Part shown: in pieces, positions 25,884 through 38,500 of the stretch
How positions within the stretch are numbered: position 1 is the stretch's first letter
Layout of the letters: each line of letters begins with the position of its first letter
NCBI RefSeq assembly: GCF_019399895.1
Contig: NC_091874.1
Location: 2,482,501-2,546,500, forward strand
From: Cardiocondyla obscurior
Taxonomy: Eukaryota; Arthropoda; Insecta; Hymenoptera; Formicidae
Length of the DNA stretch: 64,000 bases
Direction: 5' to 3'
Notes under the pieces: generated by a model
Databases searched by the model: none
Seen by the model: the letters and a program-made list of their open reading frames with translations, nothing else
What the model was told of the DNA's origin: nothing
Position numbers and translations under genes: made by a program

Positions 25884-27468
25884 TTATTTCTCTCCGTTCA
25901 AAATGTAGTCACGATTCTCCTCGGCCCTCCTCTTCCAAAACTCTGTGAAAAATTTGCAAAATTAAATTAACGTTTAATTAACTGTTAACATAATACGTAC
26001 ATCACTTTAGTCTCAAGTAAAAAAAATTAATTATTACTTTCAAGAGGGAAAAAGAATTAGATCAGTAAAAATTATTTATTTGTCAGACACGAATACGTAT
26101 TAATTAAAAATTACCCGATAGTTCTTGTACCGTGCTGCCGGTACCGCCGTATTCGACGGGCAGTATTTCAGCCGGGACATCCTTCAAACCATTTTCCGTC
26201 GTAAAATCACTCCTGACGTGAAATCTGTTCCTTAACTTTTCGCTCATTAAAGATTTCAACATCGTCGCGGTTGCTTCAAATATTTTTGGAGCGTTAACAA
26301 TGTTTATCGACCTCATTCTCATGGGATAATTTTGCCACACTTGGATTGAGTTTATTATCACGGAGGGCGTGTATTGAGTAATGTGACGTAGTGTTAAACC
26401 ATCCATTATCAAGATTTGTATGATTCCATATACAGATGCTGCGGGATAATACTTTACCCCTAATTCCATCATTATCAAGCAAACCTAAAAAGAAATTAAT
26501 GAAACGATTTAAAAATTCGATGACGTTGGACGTGAATTATTTCTATTTTTACCTTCGCAAAGTCCGCTATCGTCGTTGTTGTCGGATCATACAGACAAGG
26601 TTGTATGATCATAACGAGTCTTCCAAGTTTATCCGGTTTTAGCAGCATTAAACATATCCTAAAAAAAAGTATCTCGTCTGTTTTGAAGATTTGACACTTA
26701 AAAATAAACGAATGTAAAATGAAACGTTTTACGTTCTGTATTGATATACGTGCACGTAAATGTATGTATATTATCTAAGTTAAATTAATTAATGTAGAAT
26801 TATAAACCCAACCGTTAAAGATAATGTACATTACCCTAAATCAAGTAGCTTTTGCAACTCTGGCAGGAATGGATCCTTATTCAGGAACCATTCTGGTAAC
26901 TTGAATAGTTGTTTATAACGATTTTGCATCTTTTTTTTAGTTTTCTCGACGTCAAACTTGCTGACTCGTAGAAAACGCAAAATAATAAAGTCATCTGCGG
27001 ACAAATAAAAGATTTGCTTCAAGTAAATAGTTATACATACAGTATATAACTAAAATAATGATTAAAATTACCGAAATTGGATGACGTAAATTTAAAAAAA
27101 AAAAAAAAACATATGTCCTACAATTTTAAAAACAAATTTTTTAATTATATTGAATTATTTATTCTCTTCTTTGCCAGAAAAATGATAACGAATTTATTTC
27201 ATCGTGTTATCCCAAAGCTTCTTATTTTTAAATAGTAGATTAATTAATTTAAATTAAATTTCCTATCACGTGCTATCAGCGTGATACTACCAATTCGTGC
27301 GCCCAAGTCGTTCTGCTCTAACCAGCATCGAATCGTCTCTATGCCGTTTCTTTTCGTCTCGTCGGTTTCATTTAACCATTCCGCTGCGTATTTTTTATCT
27401 TCGTCAGATAACTCTTGCGAAATGTGGTCCTGGTCACAGTGCTCGCCGAGTGAACGCGCGTTCGCCAT
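25884..27468 (-). CDS. CRAL-TRIO (Sec14-like) lipid-transfer protein, copy C
   Basis: Exons: 27468-27291, 26994-26835, 26658-26553, 26484-26115 and 25942-25884, joining into 290 residues. The N-terminal helical part includes AEWLNETDETKRNG and FIILRFLRVSKFDVEKTK. The lipid-binding part has LKPDKLGRLVMII and the late ILPVEYGGTG motif, and the protein ends in a short charged tail (REENRDY-like) encoded by exon 5. Exons 1, 2 and 3 are identical in length to those of copy D (178, 160 and 106 bases). Exon 1 uses a GTAGTA donor, weaker than in the other copies. An upstream relic first exon lies at about 27541-27660. Function is a cytosolic hydrophobic-ligand carrier by family; ligand unknown. Confidence 0.87.
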
Positions 27469-27540
27469 TGTCACGCAACAAAAAACTTTTCGAATTGGAA
27501 AACTCGCGTTTGTAGTTCAGGTATATATATATACTAATGC

Positions 27541-27660
27541 GCATCATCATTCTGCTCTTTGCTCTACCCACTCTACTAAACATTTTATCTCAATGATGGC
27601 TGTTTCAAAGTTTCCACTCCTCCCCTAGTCTCGGCTAGTCACTAGTCTTGATTAATCTTG
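27541..27660 (-). pseudogene. Relic first-exon fragment upstream of copy C
   Basis: This is the positional and sequence counterpart of the relic at 24310-24420. On the minus strand the gagataaa...gttgagtgggta-like block and the following attagtatatata...ctgaactacaaacgcg stretch align with that relic, and both lie directly upstream of a live or recently live exon 1 (copies C and B). The open frame is gone. It shows that the relic was already next to the gene when the unit was duplicated. Confidence 0.5.
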
Positions 27661-27907
27661 TACGTTGGAACTGTTGACATTGAGACGTCTATTTTGAGGT
27701 TATGAACAATTTCGTTAACTTAGTGTGAATTGTAGATAGTTAAATATATTAATTTGAGTGCATGGAAGAAATAAATTTTAAACTATTAGGTAAATTAATA
27801 TCTGTAAAATATATTAAAATGTTATGTTTTATATTTCTGTCAACTAATATAAATGAATATATTTTTACATATATTTTAATTTTTTTTTCTTTTTTTCTGT
27901 GAATTAG

Positions 27908-28075
27908 ATGTTAGATTGCATGTCCATCGCTGTAACCTGTACATTAAATAAAAGAGAAAAATGATTTGCAACGGGCTGCAATATATGATGAAGAGAGAAT
28001 AGTTATTGGGGATCTTTGAATTCCTGGTATTGCTGAGATTATTTATACTTACATTTATCCTGTATGTTTGTTGAG
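27908..28075 (+). pseudogene. Second, broken copy of the plus-strand exon at 25277-25443
   Basis: The segment has the same tgtgaattag acceptor and the same ttgag/GTAAGT donor. In the frame that is open in the first copy, the initiator ATG is ACG, two arginine codons have become TGA TGA, and one extra G in a run of G shifts the frame. If the first copy is coding, this one is dead; if the RNA is non-coding, both may be expressed. Confidence 0.35.
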
Positions 28076-28510
28076 GTAAGTTATTGACAATTTGTAAAAT
28101 ATTAAATGTAAAAGTAGAAATTAAACTTGGTAGATTTTGGACTTATTTAAAGTAAATGCATTTAAAATAAAAATATATTGACATACTTAAGTGCTACATT
28201 GATTCTGATTAAACTTGAGTTGAAATAGACAAATAAAATATTACTTTTGAATAGAAAATGGTTGGAATGAAACAAAAACAACTAATAACAAATATGATAT
28301 AAAAAAAATTAAAGAGATTGATAAATGTAAAACTTTATTGGCACATTGCATTACAAAGAAATTATTTTGTGCAGTAAAAAAAAGAACGAAAAAAATTCTG
28401 GATATTTCTACAAGATATAAAATAACCAAAATAGGACCCTTGTAACATAACAGTGGCATTTAATCATTCCGTAACTAATTCTAAATGTATTGTATAATAT
28501 AACCATTTTA

Positions 28511-30298
28511 TTATTTTTCTTCCTCTAAAATAACGTCACGATTTTTCTCTGCCGTCTTTTTCCAAAACTCTGCAAAAGAATTAAAAAATTAAATTAAAGT
28601 TTTGATAATTGCGCATATTATTTCAGTCTAAATTACAAAAAGTTAATTTCTTTTTTTTTTCAGGAATAAAAAAAAACTTGACTAATACTGAGTGATTATT
28701 TGCCACACGCGAATGCGTATGAATTAACAATTACTCGTTAGTTCTTGTATCGTGCCGCCGGTGCCGCCGTATTCAACGGGCAGTGTGTCAGTGGGGATAT
28801 CCTTGAAATCGTCGGGCTTCATACTCGAAGACATATGAAACCTGTTCCTTAACTTCTCGCTCATGAAGGATCTCAAGATCATCGCGGTGGCCTCGAATAT
28901 TGCTGGAACGTTAAATATGTTGATGGACAGGATTCTTATGGGATAATTTTGCCACATTTGAACCGCATTCATTAATAGGGAAGGCCTGTATTGAACGAGG
29001 TGACGTATTGTTATACCAGTCAAATCTACGATCATTACGTAGCCATATATAGATGCTGCGGGATAATACTTCACCGCAGTTTCCAGCAATATCAAATATA
29101 GCTAAAAGAAATTTCAAGAACTACTTAAAAATGAATTAAAAAATTCAACGACGTTTGACGTAACTCTGATATTATTTCAGCTTTACCTTCACCACGTTCG
29201 CTACGTCGGTTGTTCTCGGATCATACACCGCGGGGCGTATAATAATTACTAGTCTTCCTTGATTATCCGGTTTCAATAGCGGCAAGTATATGCTAAACGA
29301 AGTATTTTACATATTTTAAAAAAGACTGTGCTTAAAAATGGATAAAAGTGAAATGAAACTTTTCACGATCTATACCGATATCTAATTGAAATAAATTAAT
29401 GCAGAATCGATGTTGTAAACCAAGCAGTTCGAGATTCGCGATTGCGTGGATAACGATAACGGTAAGGGAAAAATAATTTATCTGAATTGTAACGTTGTCT
29501 CTCTGTTTCGCTTTCTCTCTTTTAACAGTTATATAGCTGTTAAATACATATGTATGTCGGGCTAATTTGTACAAAAAAAATTAATTAACAAAATTAATAA
29601 CGAAACCTTGTAAATATATTTTAGTAAATTTTCATAATTCTAATAATAATGTTCGTTACCCTAAATTAATCAGCTCCTGCAACTCTGGCAGGAATGGATC
29701 CTTATTCAAAAACCATTGTGGCAGCTTAGATCGTTGTTTATAACGGCTTCGCATTCTATTTTTAGTTTTTTTGACATCAAACTTACACACTCTCAAGAAA
29801 CGCAAAATAAGGAAGTCATCTGTGCACAAATCAAAGATTCGCTTGAAACATAAGTTATTCATCTATGCAATTAAAACAACGATTGAATTGAAATCACCGA
29901 AACTGAGTGGCATAAGTTAAAAAAAAAAAATATATGTGCGGTGCAAATTAAAAAACATTTTATTTTATATGTATATATTTTTTTTTAATCCGAAAGCGTT
30001 AATGAATTTATTTTATTGTTTTATATGCCGAACTTTATTGCTTCTGAATTGAAAATTAACAAGTAAAATTGAATTTCCTATCTTAACATGCGCGTCACGT
30101 GCGATCGACGTGATTAATACCGATTCGTGCGTCCAAGCTGTTGTTCTGATCTAGCCAGCGTCGTATCATCTTAAAGCCGTTTCTTTTCCCCTCGTCAGTC
30201 TCGTTTAACCATTCCTCTGCGTATCTTTTATCTTCGTCAGATAACTTTTTCCAAACGTGGTCCTGCTCACGGTCGCTGCGTGTGTACACGTTCTCCAT
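28511..30298 (-). CDS. CRAL-TRIO (Sec14-like) lipid-transfer protein, copy D
   Basis: Exons: 30298-30121, 29819-29660, 29292-29187, 29101-28735 and 28569-28511, joining into 289 residues. Visible landmarks are EEWLNETDEGKRNG in exon 1, FLILRFLRVCKFDVKKTK in exon 2, LKPDNQGRLVIIIRP in exon 3 and DTLPVEYGGTGGT in exon 4. The tail is a short charged FWKKTAEKNRDVI-type exon. Exon 4 is three bases shorter than in copy C, an in-frame difference. About 120 bases covering most of exon 2 and its donor are identical to pseudogene B. The start Met at 30298 is preceded by no in-frame Met in the exon. Confidence 0.87.
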
Positions 30299-30780
30299 CG
30301 TAACGACGCAAGAAACTGTTTCGGAAAATTTGCGTTTGCAGTTTGTAAATATGTTCTTACACGCGCACGATCATCGCACAGAGTCAGCAGATAATGTAAT
30401 AACAAATAACTTGCACGCGCTGTGTCATGGCTCTATTTATGTGTTATATAATCGTTACCGCGATGTTTCATTATGGCAAAGTCGCGCCACCTAGAAGTTT
30501 ATACATTGCACTCATAAACTTAGGAAAAAATTATTATCTGAACAAGTAACGGTTTGAAATAAGCTAGTCTTTAAAACTTCAATTTTTTTACTTAATTTTT
30601 TTTTTATTAATATTCCAGTAACATAGAACGTAGACTGTTAATCGTTTCCTGTGAGAATTTTGTATTATACGTTGCTTCTTTTTATATTGCGAAAAGAGAA
30701 GAAAGATAACTTGCCTTGCAAAGCGCAAAAATATTTGTAAGAAAAGACGAACTCTCTAAAACAATCTCCAACGATTAAGA

Positions 30781-32380
30781 TTAATGATTCGAAATAATAA
30801 TCTGCTCGTTCTTTTCGCTTGTAAACCAGTCCCGATTTTTAACGATCAATTTCTTCCAGTGTTCTGAAAAAAGAAAAGAATATCAGTTTATGATAATATC
30901 AATTTAAATGCTTATTTAATACTTTACATATAATAACAATTCCTAGAAAGCTTTAGCTAATGTTCACGGTAGATTACAATGTAACTTTAAATTTATTAAA
31001 ACACGTATTTTTCTTCGTTGAATACTTGTTTAACAAAAAAAAAAAAAAAAAAAAAAAAAACATCTGTCGATCACGTTAAACGCATTTTACATAAATTATT
31101 TTCAATTTATCGCAATTACTTGTTAATTTTCGAATCGTGCCGTCGGTGCCGCCGTATTCGACGGGCAAGATACTAGCTGGTACATCTCTGAAACATTCCT
31201 GCGTCGTTTCGCTCGACGAGTAGACGTGGAATCTAGTCTTCAGCTCCTCGGACATAAAAGACCTCAGAAGCTTCACAGTCGTTTTGAAGAACATCGGGAC
31301 GTTAAATATGTTGATAGTTTGGAATATGAAAGGGAAGGAGTCCCACGAGTTGGCCATGTTCAGTAACACGTTCGGCCGATATTGAACAATGTGACGTATA
31401 GTTGCGCTACTCGAGTCTACGAACAATGAGCAACCGTACACAGATGCTGCGGGATAGTGTTTCATAGCTATCTCCAGCCCCATCAAACTGACCTGAGATG
31501 ATCGTTCGTCGAAAGACATTGGATATCAAATTAATAAAAAAAAAAAGAAGAAATTTTTAAACAAGAAAATTAACAAAATAATATTATTAACATTGTTTCG
31601 TTTTTACCTTAGATACATCTGAAAATGCGTGCACGTTAGGATTGTGTTGAGCAGAGCGCATAATAACGACCAGTCTCCCTTGATCATCCGGCTTTCGAAG
31701 GGGTAAGATAACTCTAAAAGTGATCACATTTCGTTGGGTTAAATATATCGTTTAGTTCAACGGTGATATACGTCTAATGAGTTCTAAAATTGTCAAGTTA
31801 AATATACTTTTTTTTTATACAATTTAACGGTGAGAAAATATCACTTTGTTATTTACGTTTATAAGTCCTGGTTAACGTTAAAGTTTGTTAAATTCTTTGA
31901 TAAAAAATTATCTCAATCTATAGGTTTTTACATACTCGACAATAATAATTACCCCAGATTGAGCAGCTCCTCCAGGCCAGGTTGAAGTGGATCCCAATTC
32001 GAGTACCACTCGGGCAATTTGATCAGCTGTTTATGATACTTTAGTATCTTGTTCTTGGTCTCCTCGAGATTGAACTTAGAGATTCTCAAAAATCTCAAGA
32101 TAAGGAAGTCACCTGCGCGATTGAAAAATTTATCTTTAGAAAAAGAAAAGGAAAAGTCGCGATTGAAATCGATCTCGATGAGTTTGCCACTGTCGTTTTT
32201 ACCAAAATGTTCGCACAGGTCGTCGCACTCCCCGATCCAACGTTTGATCTCGGCGACAGCATTGTCTCTAGTTTCTTCGGTCTCGTTTAAATGTGTCGCT
32301 GCGTATTTCTTCACATCACTCGACAATTCCTGCCAGCTCTTCTCTTCGGCTCCGTCGTCGCGGCCACGTGCGCTCGCCAT
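30781..32380 (-). CDS. CRAL-TRIO (Sec14-like) lipid-transfer protein, copy E
   Basis: Exons: 32380-32203, 32112-31953, 31713-31608, 31492-31120 and 30863-30781, joining into 299 residues, the longest of the array because exon 5 has 26 codons. Landmarks: THLNETEETRDNAVAEIKRW, FLILRFLRISKFNLEETK, LRKPDDQGRLVVIMR and SILPVEYGGTDGT. In the last motif aspartate replaces the second glycine of the GGTGGT/GGTGET form. Intron 1 is only 90 bases, a multiple of three, and has no stop in frame, so a retained intron would add 30 residues. An in-frame Met further upstream exists, but MASARG at 32380 matches the MASTQ/MANAR starts of the paralogues. Exon 4 length equals copy A, so E and A are probably the older lineage. 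Confidence 0.87.
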
Positions 32381-32871
32381 CGTCACAGTAGGAAAAGTCC
32401 CGTCCACAACGCGAGCCGCGAGATGCTGTGACGTACTCACGATAAATCTCGTCAGCAAATGATAATGTACACAATTGGTTCTCTTTTTTTTTACATAATT
32501 TATTGCAAAAAATTTATTTCAATGACGAATCGATGATTACAAATCGCGCGTCGTGCGTAGAAGATACAGAATCCCGGCGTGACGAGAACTCGACGAGTAC
32601 TTGACAACCGTTGTTTCACGGGATAAACCGTAACGAGGTATCAACTTCTAAACTGTTTGCACTGCGATCGTGTTGGAGAAAACTACTATGCGTATTTATT
32701 TTAAAACTAGCTGTGCGCGTTGCTGCGGCTCTAGGTATGACATCTATATGGATAGGTAATATAAAAACAAGCGCGTATTCGAATGCGACGTCGTGTGAAA
32801 AATTTTTAAGCAATCGGCGAAGAACTTTCGGTGACTTAAAATTTTGAACAAACGAACAATTACATTTTTAA

Positions 32872-32945
32872 TTATATGTACCCTATTGCGTCGCCTTCTT
32901 GGTAAAGGTGCTCGCTATTCTCTTCGATGAACTTCTTCCAGTTCT
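32872..32945 (-). pseudogene. Orphan last exon of a lost CRAL-TRIO gene
   Basis: After a ttagcag acceptor the minus strand reads NWKKFIEENSEHLYQEGD to a TAA at 32872. This corresponds to YWKKIINENRDWLLDEEND of copy A exon 5, with the same entry phase. It lies upstream of copy E on the same strand, so it cannot belong to E. No exons 1-4 of a sixth gene were found between it and BNIP3. It is either a relic of a sixth copy, or a terminal exon now used by another transcript. Confidence 0.65.
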
Positions 32946-35547
32946 CTGCTAAGCTGATGCTCGTCTCACGAACGTCGAAAATAATTGCGTCGTTTATTTA
33001 TTGCGTTCGTTAGAATCCAATAAGAAACATCGTTGACACGAACGAGACTCGCGCGTAGGCCGAAATCCAGACTCGATTGAGAAAGAAAAATAATCGCTGA
33101 TTACTTTCTGTATGACTCATCAATTGTTATAGCAGTTGAACACAATATGGAGGATTTACAAGACGTATTTTTATGTATATTTTCCGAATAAAGCTGAACC
33201 CAACGACGTGAAAAACTCATCAACGCCATCGCTACATACATAATATGATTATTATTATGCATATGACATACATACAATGTTACAAAATAATAGCGTGGAA
33301 AATACAAATCGAACATCATCACTGAAAATTAAATAACGCGACTTAACTAAAAATACAGAAAGAAAGGTCAGTGGATCTACATAAAATCATAGCGAGGGGT
33401 GTTATGCTATTGACCCTCGAGTAACGGAATATTTGCGATTAAATTTCTAATGTGCATTTAATTTTACCTATATGCACGAATACGGCTTATCTAACTCACT
33501 GACACAAGTAACGCGTTTTTTTAATCCGCCACATTCAATTAATGTCGATTTCTAAACTCGAAACCCAAAAGATTGCGTCGCAATTACGTTGCGATAGCGC
33601 TTGTGCATATTTCTAATAACTTAATGATTATTAGATCGTTCGATCTTCCTCCTCTCGTAAAGTACAAAATTGTGAACGTCCGTAAAACTCTCAAGCTCCT
33701 GTCGCTGAAAAAAGGTAGCACGCGTGCCACACATTCACAAAACGTTTTGCACACGGATTCGAGTTCTTTTCGAAAGCACACGCGGAGATAAAAAAAAAGT
33801 CTAATTAACGACGTAAGTAAATAAATATCAAGGTAAAAAGTTTCTATCTTATACGGTCATAGGTACAGCCAGTGATCACGAAGCGTTAAGTATTCATCGG
33901 TTTCGACCTCGAAACGTTTATAAATATGAAAAATTTAGCGAATAGTAGTCTAGCGTTTTATACAAGACTAAATTTTTTACACATATTCCTTTGGCGATGC
34001 TGGCAAAGTCAATTTTCTCGCAAACTTTTCGAAAGACTCGCTCGTTTGTTCGCTTTTACGAGATCACGCGAATACAGCCGGCAATACGTTTCTGTCCGGG
34101 CCGTTCCGAGTCGAAGATGTAAACGACGAGAAAACATTTGTTTGCGTGTGAATTCGTATGTGAATTTATTATAAGGAAATTACAAAACCGTAGATTAAGA
34201 CGTCGTATAAGAAAACAAAAAAAAGCGCTGCCTCAAAGAAAAAAAGAACTCGCCGCTCGCAAACAAGTCCGTTCGCTCTTATGGTCCCCCTTCCGGCCGT
34301 AGTCGGCGTCGAGACGATGGGCATCAGCATCGGTATTTCCTTCGTAGGAACTCTACCGCCGTCTACCCGCTAAACCGCCACCGAAATGACGATCATCACA
34401 ATCGCCGCGCATTATAATGAAAAATGAAACGACATCGCCTTATTATTAAATCGCATTTCAAATTTTCTGGACGCGACATGCACTTCCTTCTCGCTGCCGA
34501 ATCACAATGTTCGAAATTCGCTCACTTGCAGTACAACAAGATTTCTATAACTCTCGTAAACAAGATGAGTTTACGCAACGCTCTGGGAATTGTTCTCATT
34601 GAATCTCGGTCCTCAGAAATCCTGATCCTTATCCGCCAATAAACTCTTATCTTGCTTCGCCGAAACACACGTCGATGCAACAAGTACTCTCTCTTTCTCT
34701 CTCGCTTACATTCTTTCTTTCTCTCTCTCAGGCTCACCTCTTTTCTTTCCGCCCTAACAATAAGTTTCTGATAAATACTATTCAAGCTATGCCTAAAAAC
34801 TATTGCAGATAGAAACGCATTAGAAACAGTATAAAATGGACATGTTTCATTCATTTTTCCAGTTCCATTCAACAACTCTAAGTTACATGTAATAGATTCC
34901 TTTCTTCTGTTTTACTTAATCGCTTTTCTCTCTCTCTCTTTCTCTCTTAGCTTCCCTTTTTCCTAAGCATATAATGCATATCATTTATATTATCTGATAT
35001 ACGCAATTTCAGAGAAGTACACCGTATAGTAAAGGGTTCTTGGGGGAGAGTAAAAGTGCTAATATATAATACAAAGTGCTAATATTATAAATCGGGACAA
35101 TCGAATTATGTGCTGCGTGTAACTGTTTTAGGCTCGATCGCCCACCGGCTTGATCAGTCTTTCTTGCATCTCCAGCCCACTATCCGCGCAGATTCAACCG
35201 TGACAATCCTGATGCTGACTCGGAGTCGAGCCCGTTCATTCAATGGCTACGCGGGACATCATCAAACCCCGCCTAGTCAGCAAAACGCTGCAACAAAATT
35301 AATTGATATTTATATCGTTGAATAACCAAAGAAGCACGGCAAATTTAATTGCGTCCTAGCGATCTAATGTTACAGGAGATTTAAAATTTATTGCCAATTA
35401 AAATTAATGGCAGTCCAATTAATGCCGATAATATGAAACAACGAAATGCAATGTGAAATAAAATTAATAATTTAAAATTTACATCTAAGAATTCGTTTAA
35501 AATGAAAAATTAAATTAATAATTGGTATATTACAAATGAGATCTTAC
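32946..35547. other. Probable 3' untranslated region and last exon of BNIP3
   Basis: The sequence lies between the orphan CRAL-TRIO exon and the last certain BNIP3 exon. It contains pyrimidine-rich runs at about 34680-34735 and 34925-34950. On the minus strand an AATAAATAAA cluster near 32990-33000 could end the BNIP3 transcript. The missing BNIP3 C-terminal codons should lie here. Two phase-compatible short candidates are 35208-35154 (17 residues after the junction, ending in a KKD tail) and 35148-35106 (13 residues after the junction), but both have weak acceptors. Confidence 0.4.
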
Positions 35548-38500
35548 CCTAGACCGGTCCCAATTAGTAGCGACAATAGATTCGTGAAGAATAGAGTATA
35601 AATGACCTCCTTGGAAAACAGTCCGTTCTTGCCGACCTTCGCAGTGCGGATGCTATACGTTTTCCTCTTGCCGCCCAGCGGGTGTTTGAACTTCCAGTCT
35701 CTGAAGTGCGATCGAACGCCGTTAGACACGTGTAAAAATATTATTCGCGAATGCTACGCCGCGGCGTGAAAGAGAGGCATTTTAAATGAACATAATGCGA
35801 TAATACGTATGTATAAGAATATACATGTAGACTATTTTTCTTTTTTTTTTTTCCACGGATCAATGCACTTATCGATTTCAATTCCAACGAGAAGCAAAGA
35901 TGCAGCAATTAAATTAAGTATAAAGTAATCTCATCTCGCTTCTCAGAACCGTCCTTCAATCGCTTAAGGCTAAAACGGAAAGTCTGGTTGCCGTACTTTG
36001 GAGGCGCCTGGTCCGGTCGAGAGCTCCACTCGTAGATCCAATCTGTGTTCTTTTCCAGAAACTCGCCCTCCTGCAAATCGAAACAAAGAACGTCTTTTAG
36101 AAAGCGTGGTCGGGGAGATAATTTACAATTGTGTCGCGTGGTGGAGAAACTTCGAATCAATCGCTGCGGTATGTACGCGATTATCGCGAGGGAAAAACAG
36201 ATTGGCGCACCCGGGTGGGAAAGCGAGAAGGAGCTAATCGCCGCTCCCCGTATCTATGAATGGCCATCGCGCCGCGGAAAAAGTGAATGCTCAAGGATGA
36301 CCTTTGGCGTGCCGCCAGCGCACACGCCTGATACACGCCGCGGTGTACCGGATCTTCGATATGCGCAGTACACCACGAATTGTACGCACAAACGTTATCA
36401 GATGTTGGACGAAGCTCGGCCGACAGCATCGTAATAATTTTCAAATCAATACCGCCGAGTTAGTTACTCAAAATTATTTGTTAAACATCAAAAGCATCGT
36501 ACGGTACTTCAGCACTCGGGATAAATATAATTTTTAACGTCATCCGATATTCGAAATGGTTATCAATAGTTTATTGGAATTTTTTTTTTATGTGGTAATG
36601 GAGAAAAATAATCGCTCGCTGAATCGAGCATCAGGAAAACGGTAAGGATTCGATGTTCTTAAATAAAAGTGAGGCGTACAAAGTCGCGCTTTGTACTGTT
36701 ATCTTCTTGCTCTGGAGCAAGCCAGAAGCTGTCGGTCGCGATGCAGCTTGTAGGACGCGAGACAAATGTTTGACCACCGTCCGGCAGATAGAAGCAATTT
36801 TCTTAACGACCACGCGGTCTTTATATTTAGACAAACATCAGCAATTTGCATTACGCTCGGCCAGTCGACCTGAATTACAATTCGTGTAAGAGGAAATATT
36901 CCGCTAATCGATAAATCGTCGGTACCAATTAAACGTCAGCAGATATTATATATTTTCAGCGCAAAGAAATATTATAATTTGTCGAAACTTGTTCGTCTTC
37001 TTTTTTTCTTTGATTAATTAATGCAAAACAATTTTTTTCCACAAAAAAAAAAAAAAAAAAGGATAAATAAAACATGTAAATCTTATACATACTTCGCGTT
37101 TCAAGCAGACACGATAATTGTTTTATTAATATGCTATTGCATTAACATAAACCGTAAAAAAAAAAAAAAACTGGTAAACTAACAAATAAATGAAAATAAA
37201 TAAATTAATTTAATATTAATTAAAAGAAAAGAAATATTAATTAGAATTTAATTTTAATAAAAATTTTTTTTTTTTAATATTTTTATTTATTTGTGCTGAT
37301 TTCGTGTAAGACTTACAATAATTATAAATTAAAGTATTCTAATAGGCGTGGTAATGTGAACAATTATCCTATTTCGCGTGTTTTGTGCTTGAAAATAACA
37401 CCACTAATTTTACTTAAAACATCCACGTGTCATTGTTCGTCGCGTCGGTAGCAAAACAGTATTGTTTATGGCAAAATGCGCTTCATCACTGCCAAGATAA
37501 AGCTTAAATCCCCCGCGATGATTCACCTGACGATCTATCAACGTAAGATTGTGCGTCTAAACGCACGTTATCAGGCACGAGGTGCGCGACGCTCATAACT
37601 TCGTCGGAATCGTCGTAATTTTCCGATTATCGAGTGACGGTGATCGACTAACGGACTGGTGAAGGGCAGATTAATCTCTTATCGCCGAGAACCGCCTCTG
37701 CGAAATAATTGAATTATTGTTCTAGTTACGACCGTAGGGTATGAATGTATCGAAGAACCTATAAATTAAAGGTCCAGCATTATATCGGACGGTATCGATA
37801 AATCAGTCACTACTCCAAGGTAACATTAATAATCCGGTGAATTGTTATCGCGACTCCTCAGAGCGGCAATATTTATTTCCTCTGATTAAATTATTATTTA
37901 TTAATTAAAAATATATAACAGTAAATAAATAAACTTTTCAGTAAGCGAGCGGAATCTCCGAGATTGCGAGACACGATGCAACAGAGTGTAACATTCGAAT
38001 CTTGGGGCCAAGCCCTTCTTCCTACTTGTCTCGTCTCATCCGCCTTGGATGCAACATAGTTCTAGTGAACCCGCGGTTAATTTTAAATGCCCCGATTGAT
38101 CCGTGCCCCCGTGCTCCGTAATTACGCCTCTGGTTTCTTTCGCGGCGCAGAACCGCGAGGAAAGTCAACCGAGGCGTCGTAGCGCGTCGACGGATCGAAA
38201 ACGGCGCCCGAAAGGAGAATGGATTCACGACGACGGCGCCGACGTCGTGCATGGCGTGAGCTTGGTAACGACCGGCTATTGGCCAGCACGTACTACGACG
38301 TTACCAGAGAGTTGCCTTCGCCGCGTGTAGCGCCTTCCCCGACCCCGCGTTTTCTCGGCGACGAGTGGGGTCCACGACGTAGGAAGCGCGGCGACCGGTC
38401 TTGCGAGACGAGGCAACGCGACGCGACTTGACAGCTTAACAATCTCACAAACAAAGCAGCCCCGAAGCTGTTTTATCAGCTGCTACCTTTTCCCCCGGCT

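Larger units (their letters stand above)
25002..30298. repeat. Direct segmental duplication carrying copies C and D
   Basis: Unit 1 (about 25002-27660) and unit 2 (about 27661-30298) are homologous over their non-coding parts as well as the genes. The 3' flanks share the ttgaggttatgaa block, a ttttaaactattaggtaaat block and a plus-strand exon-like segment, in the same order. Each unit contains one complete five-exon CRAL-TRIO gene on the minus strand. The unit is about 2.65 kb. Confidence 0.8.
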
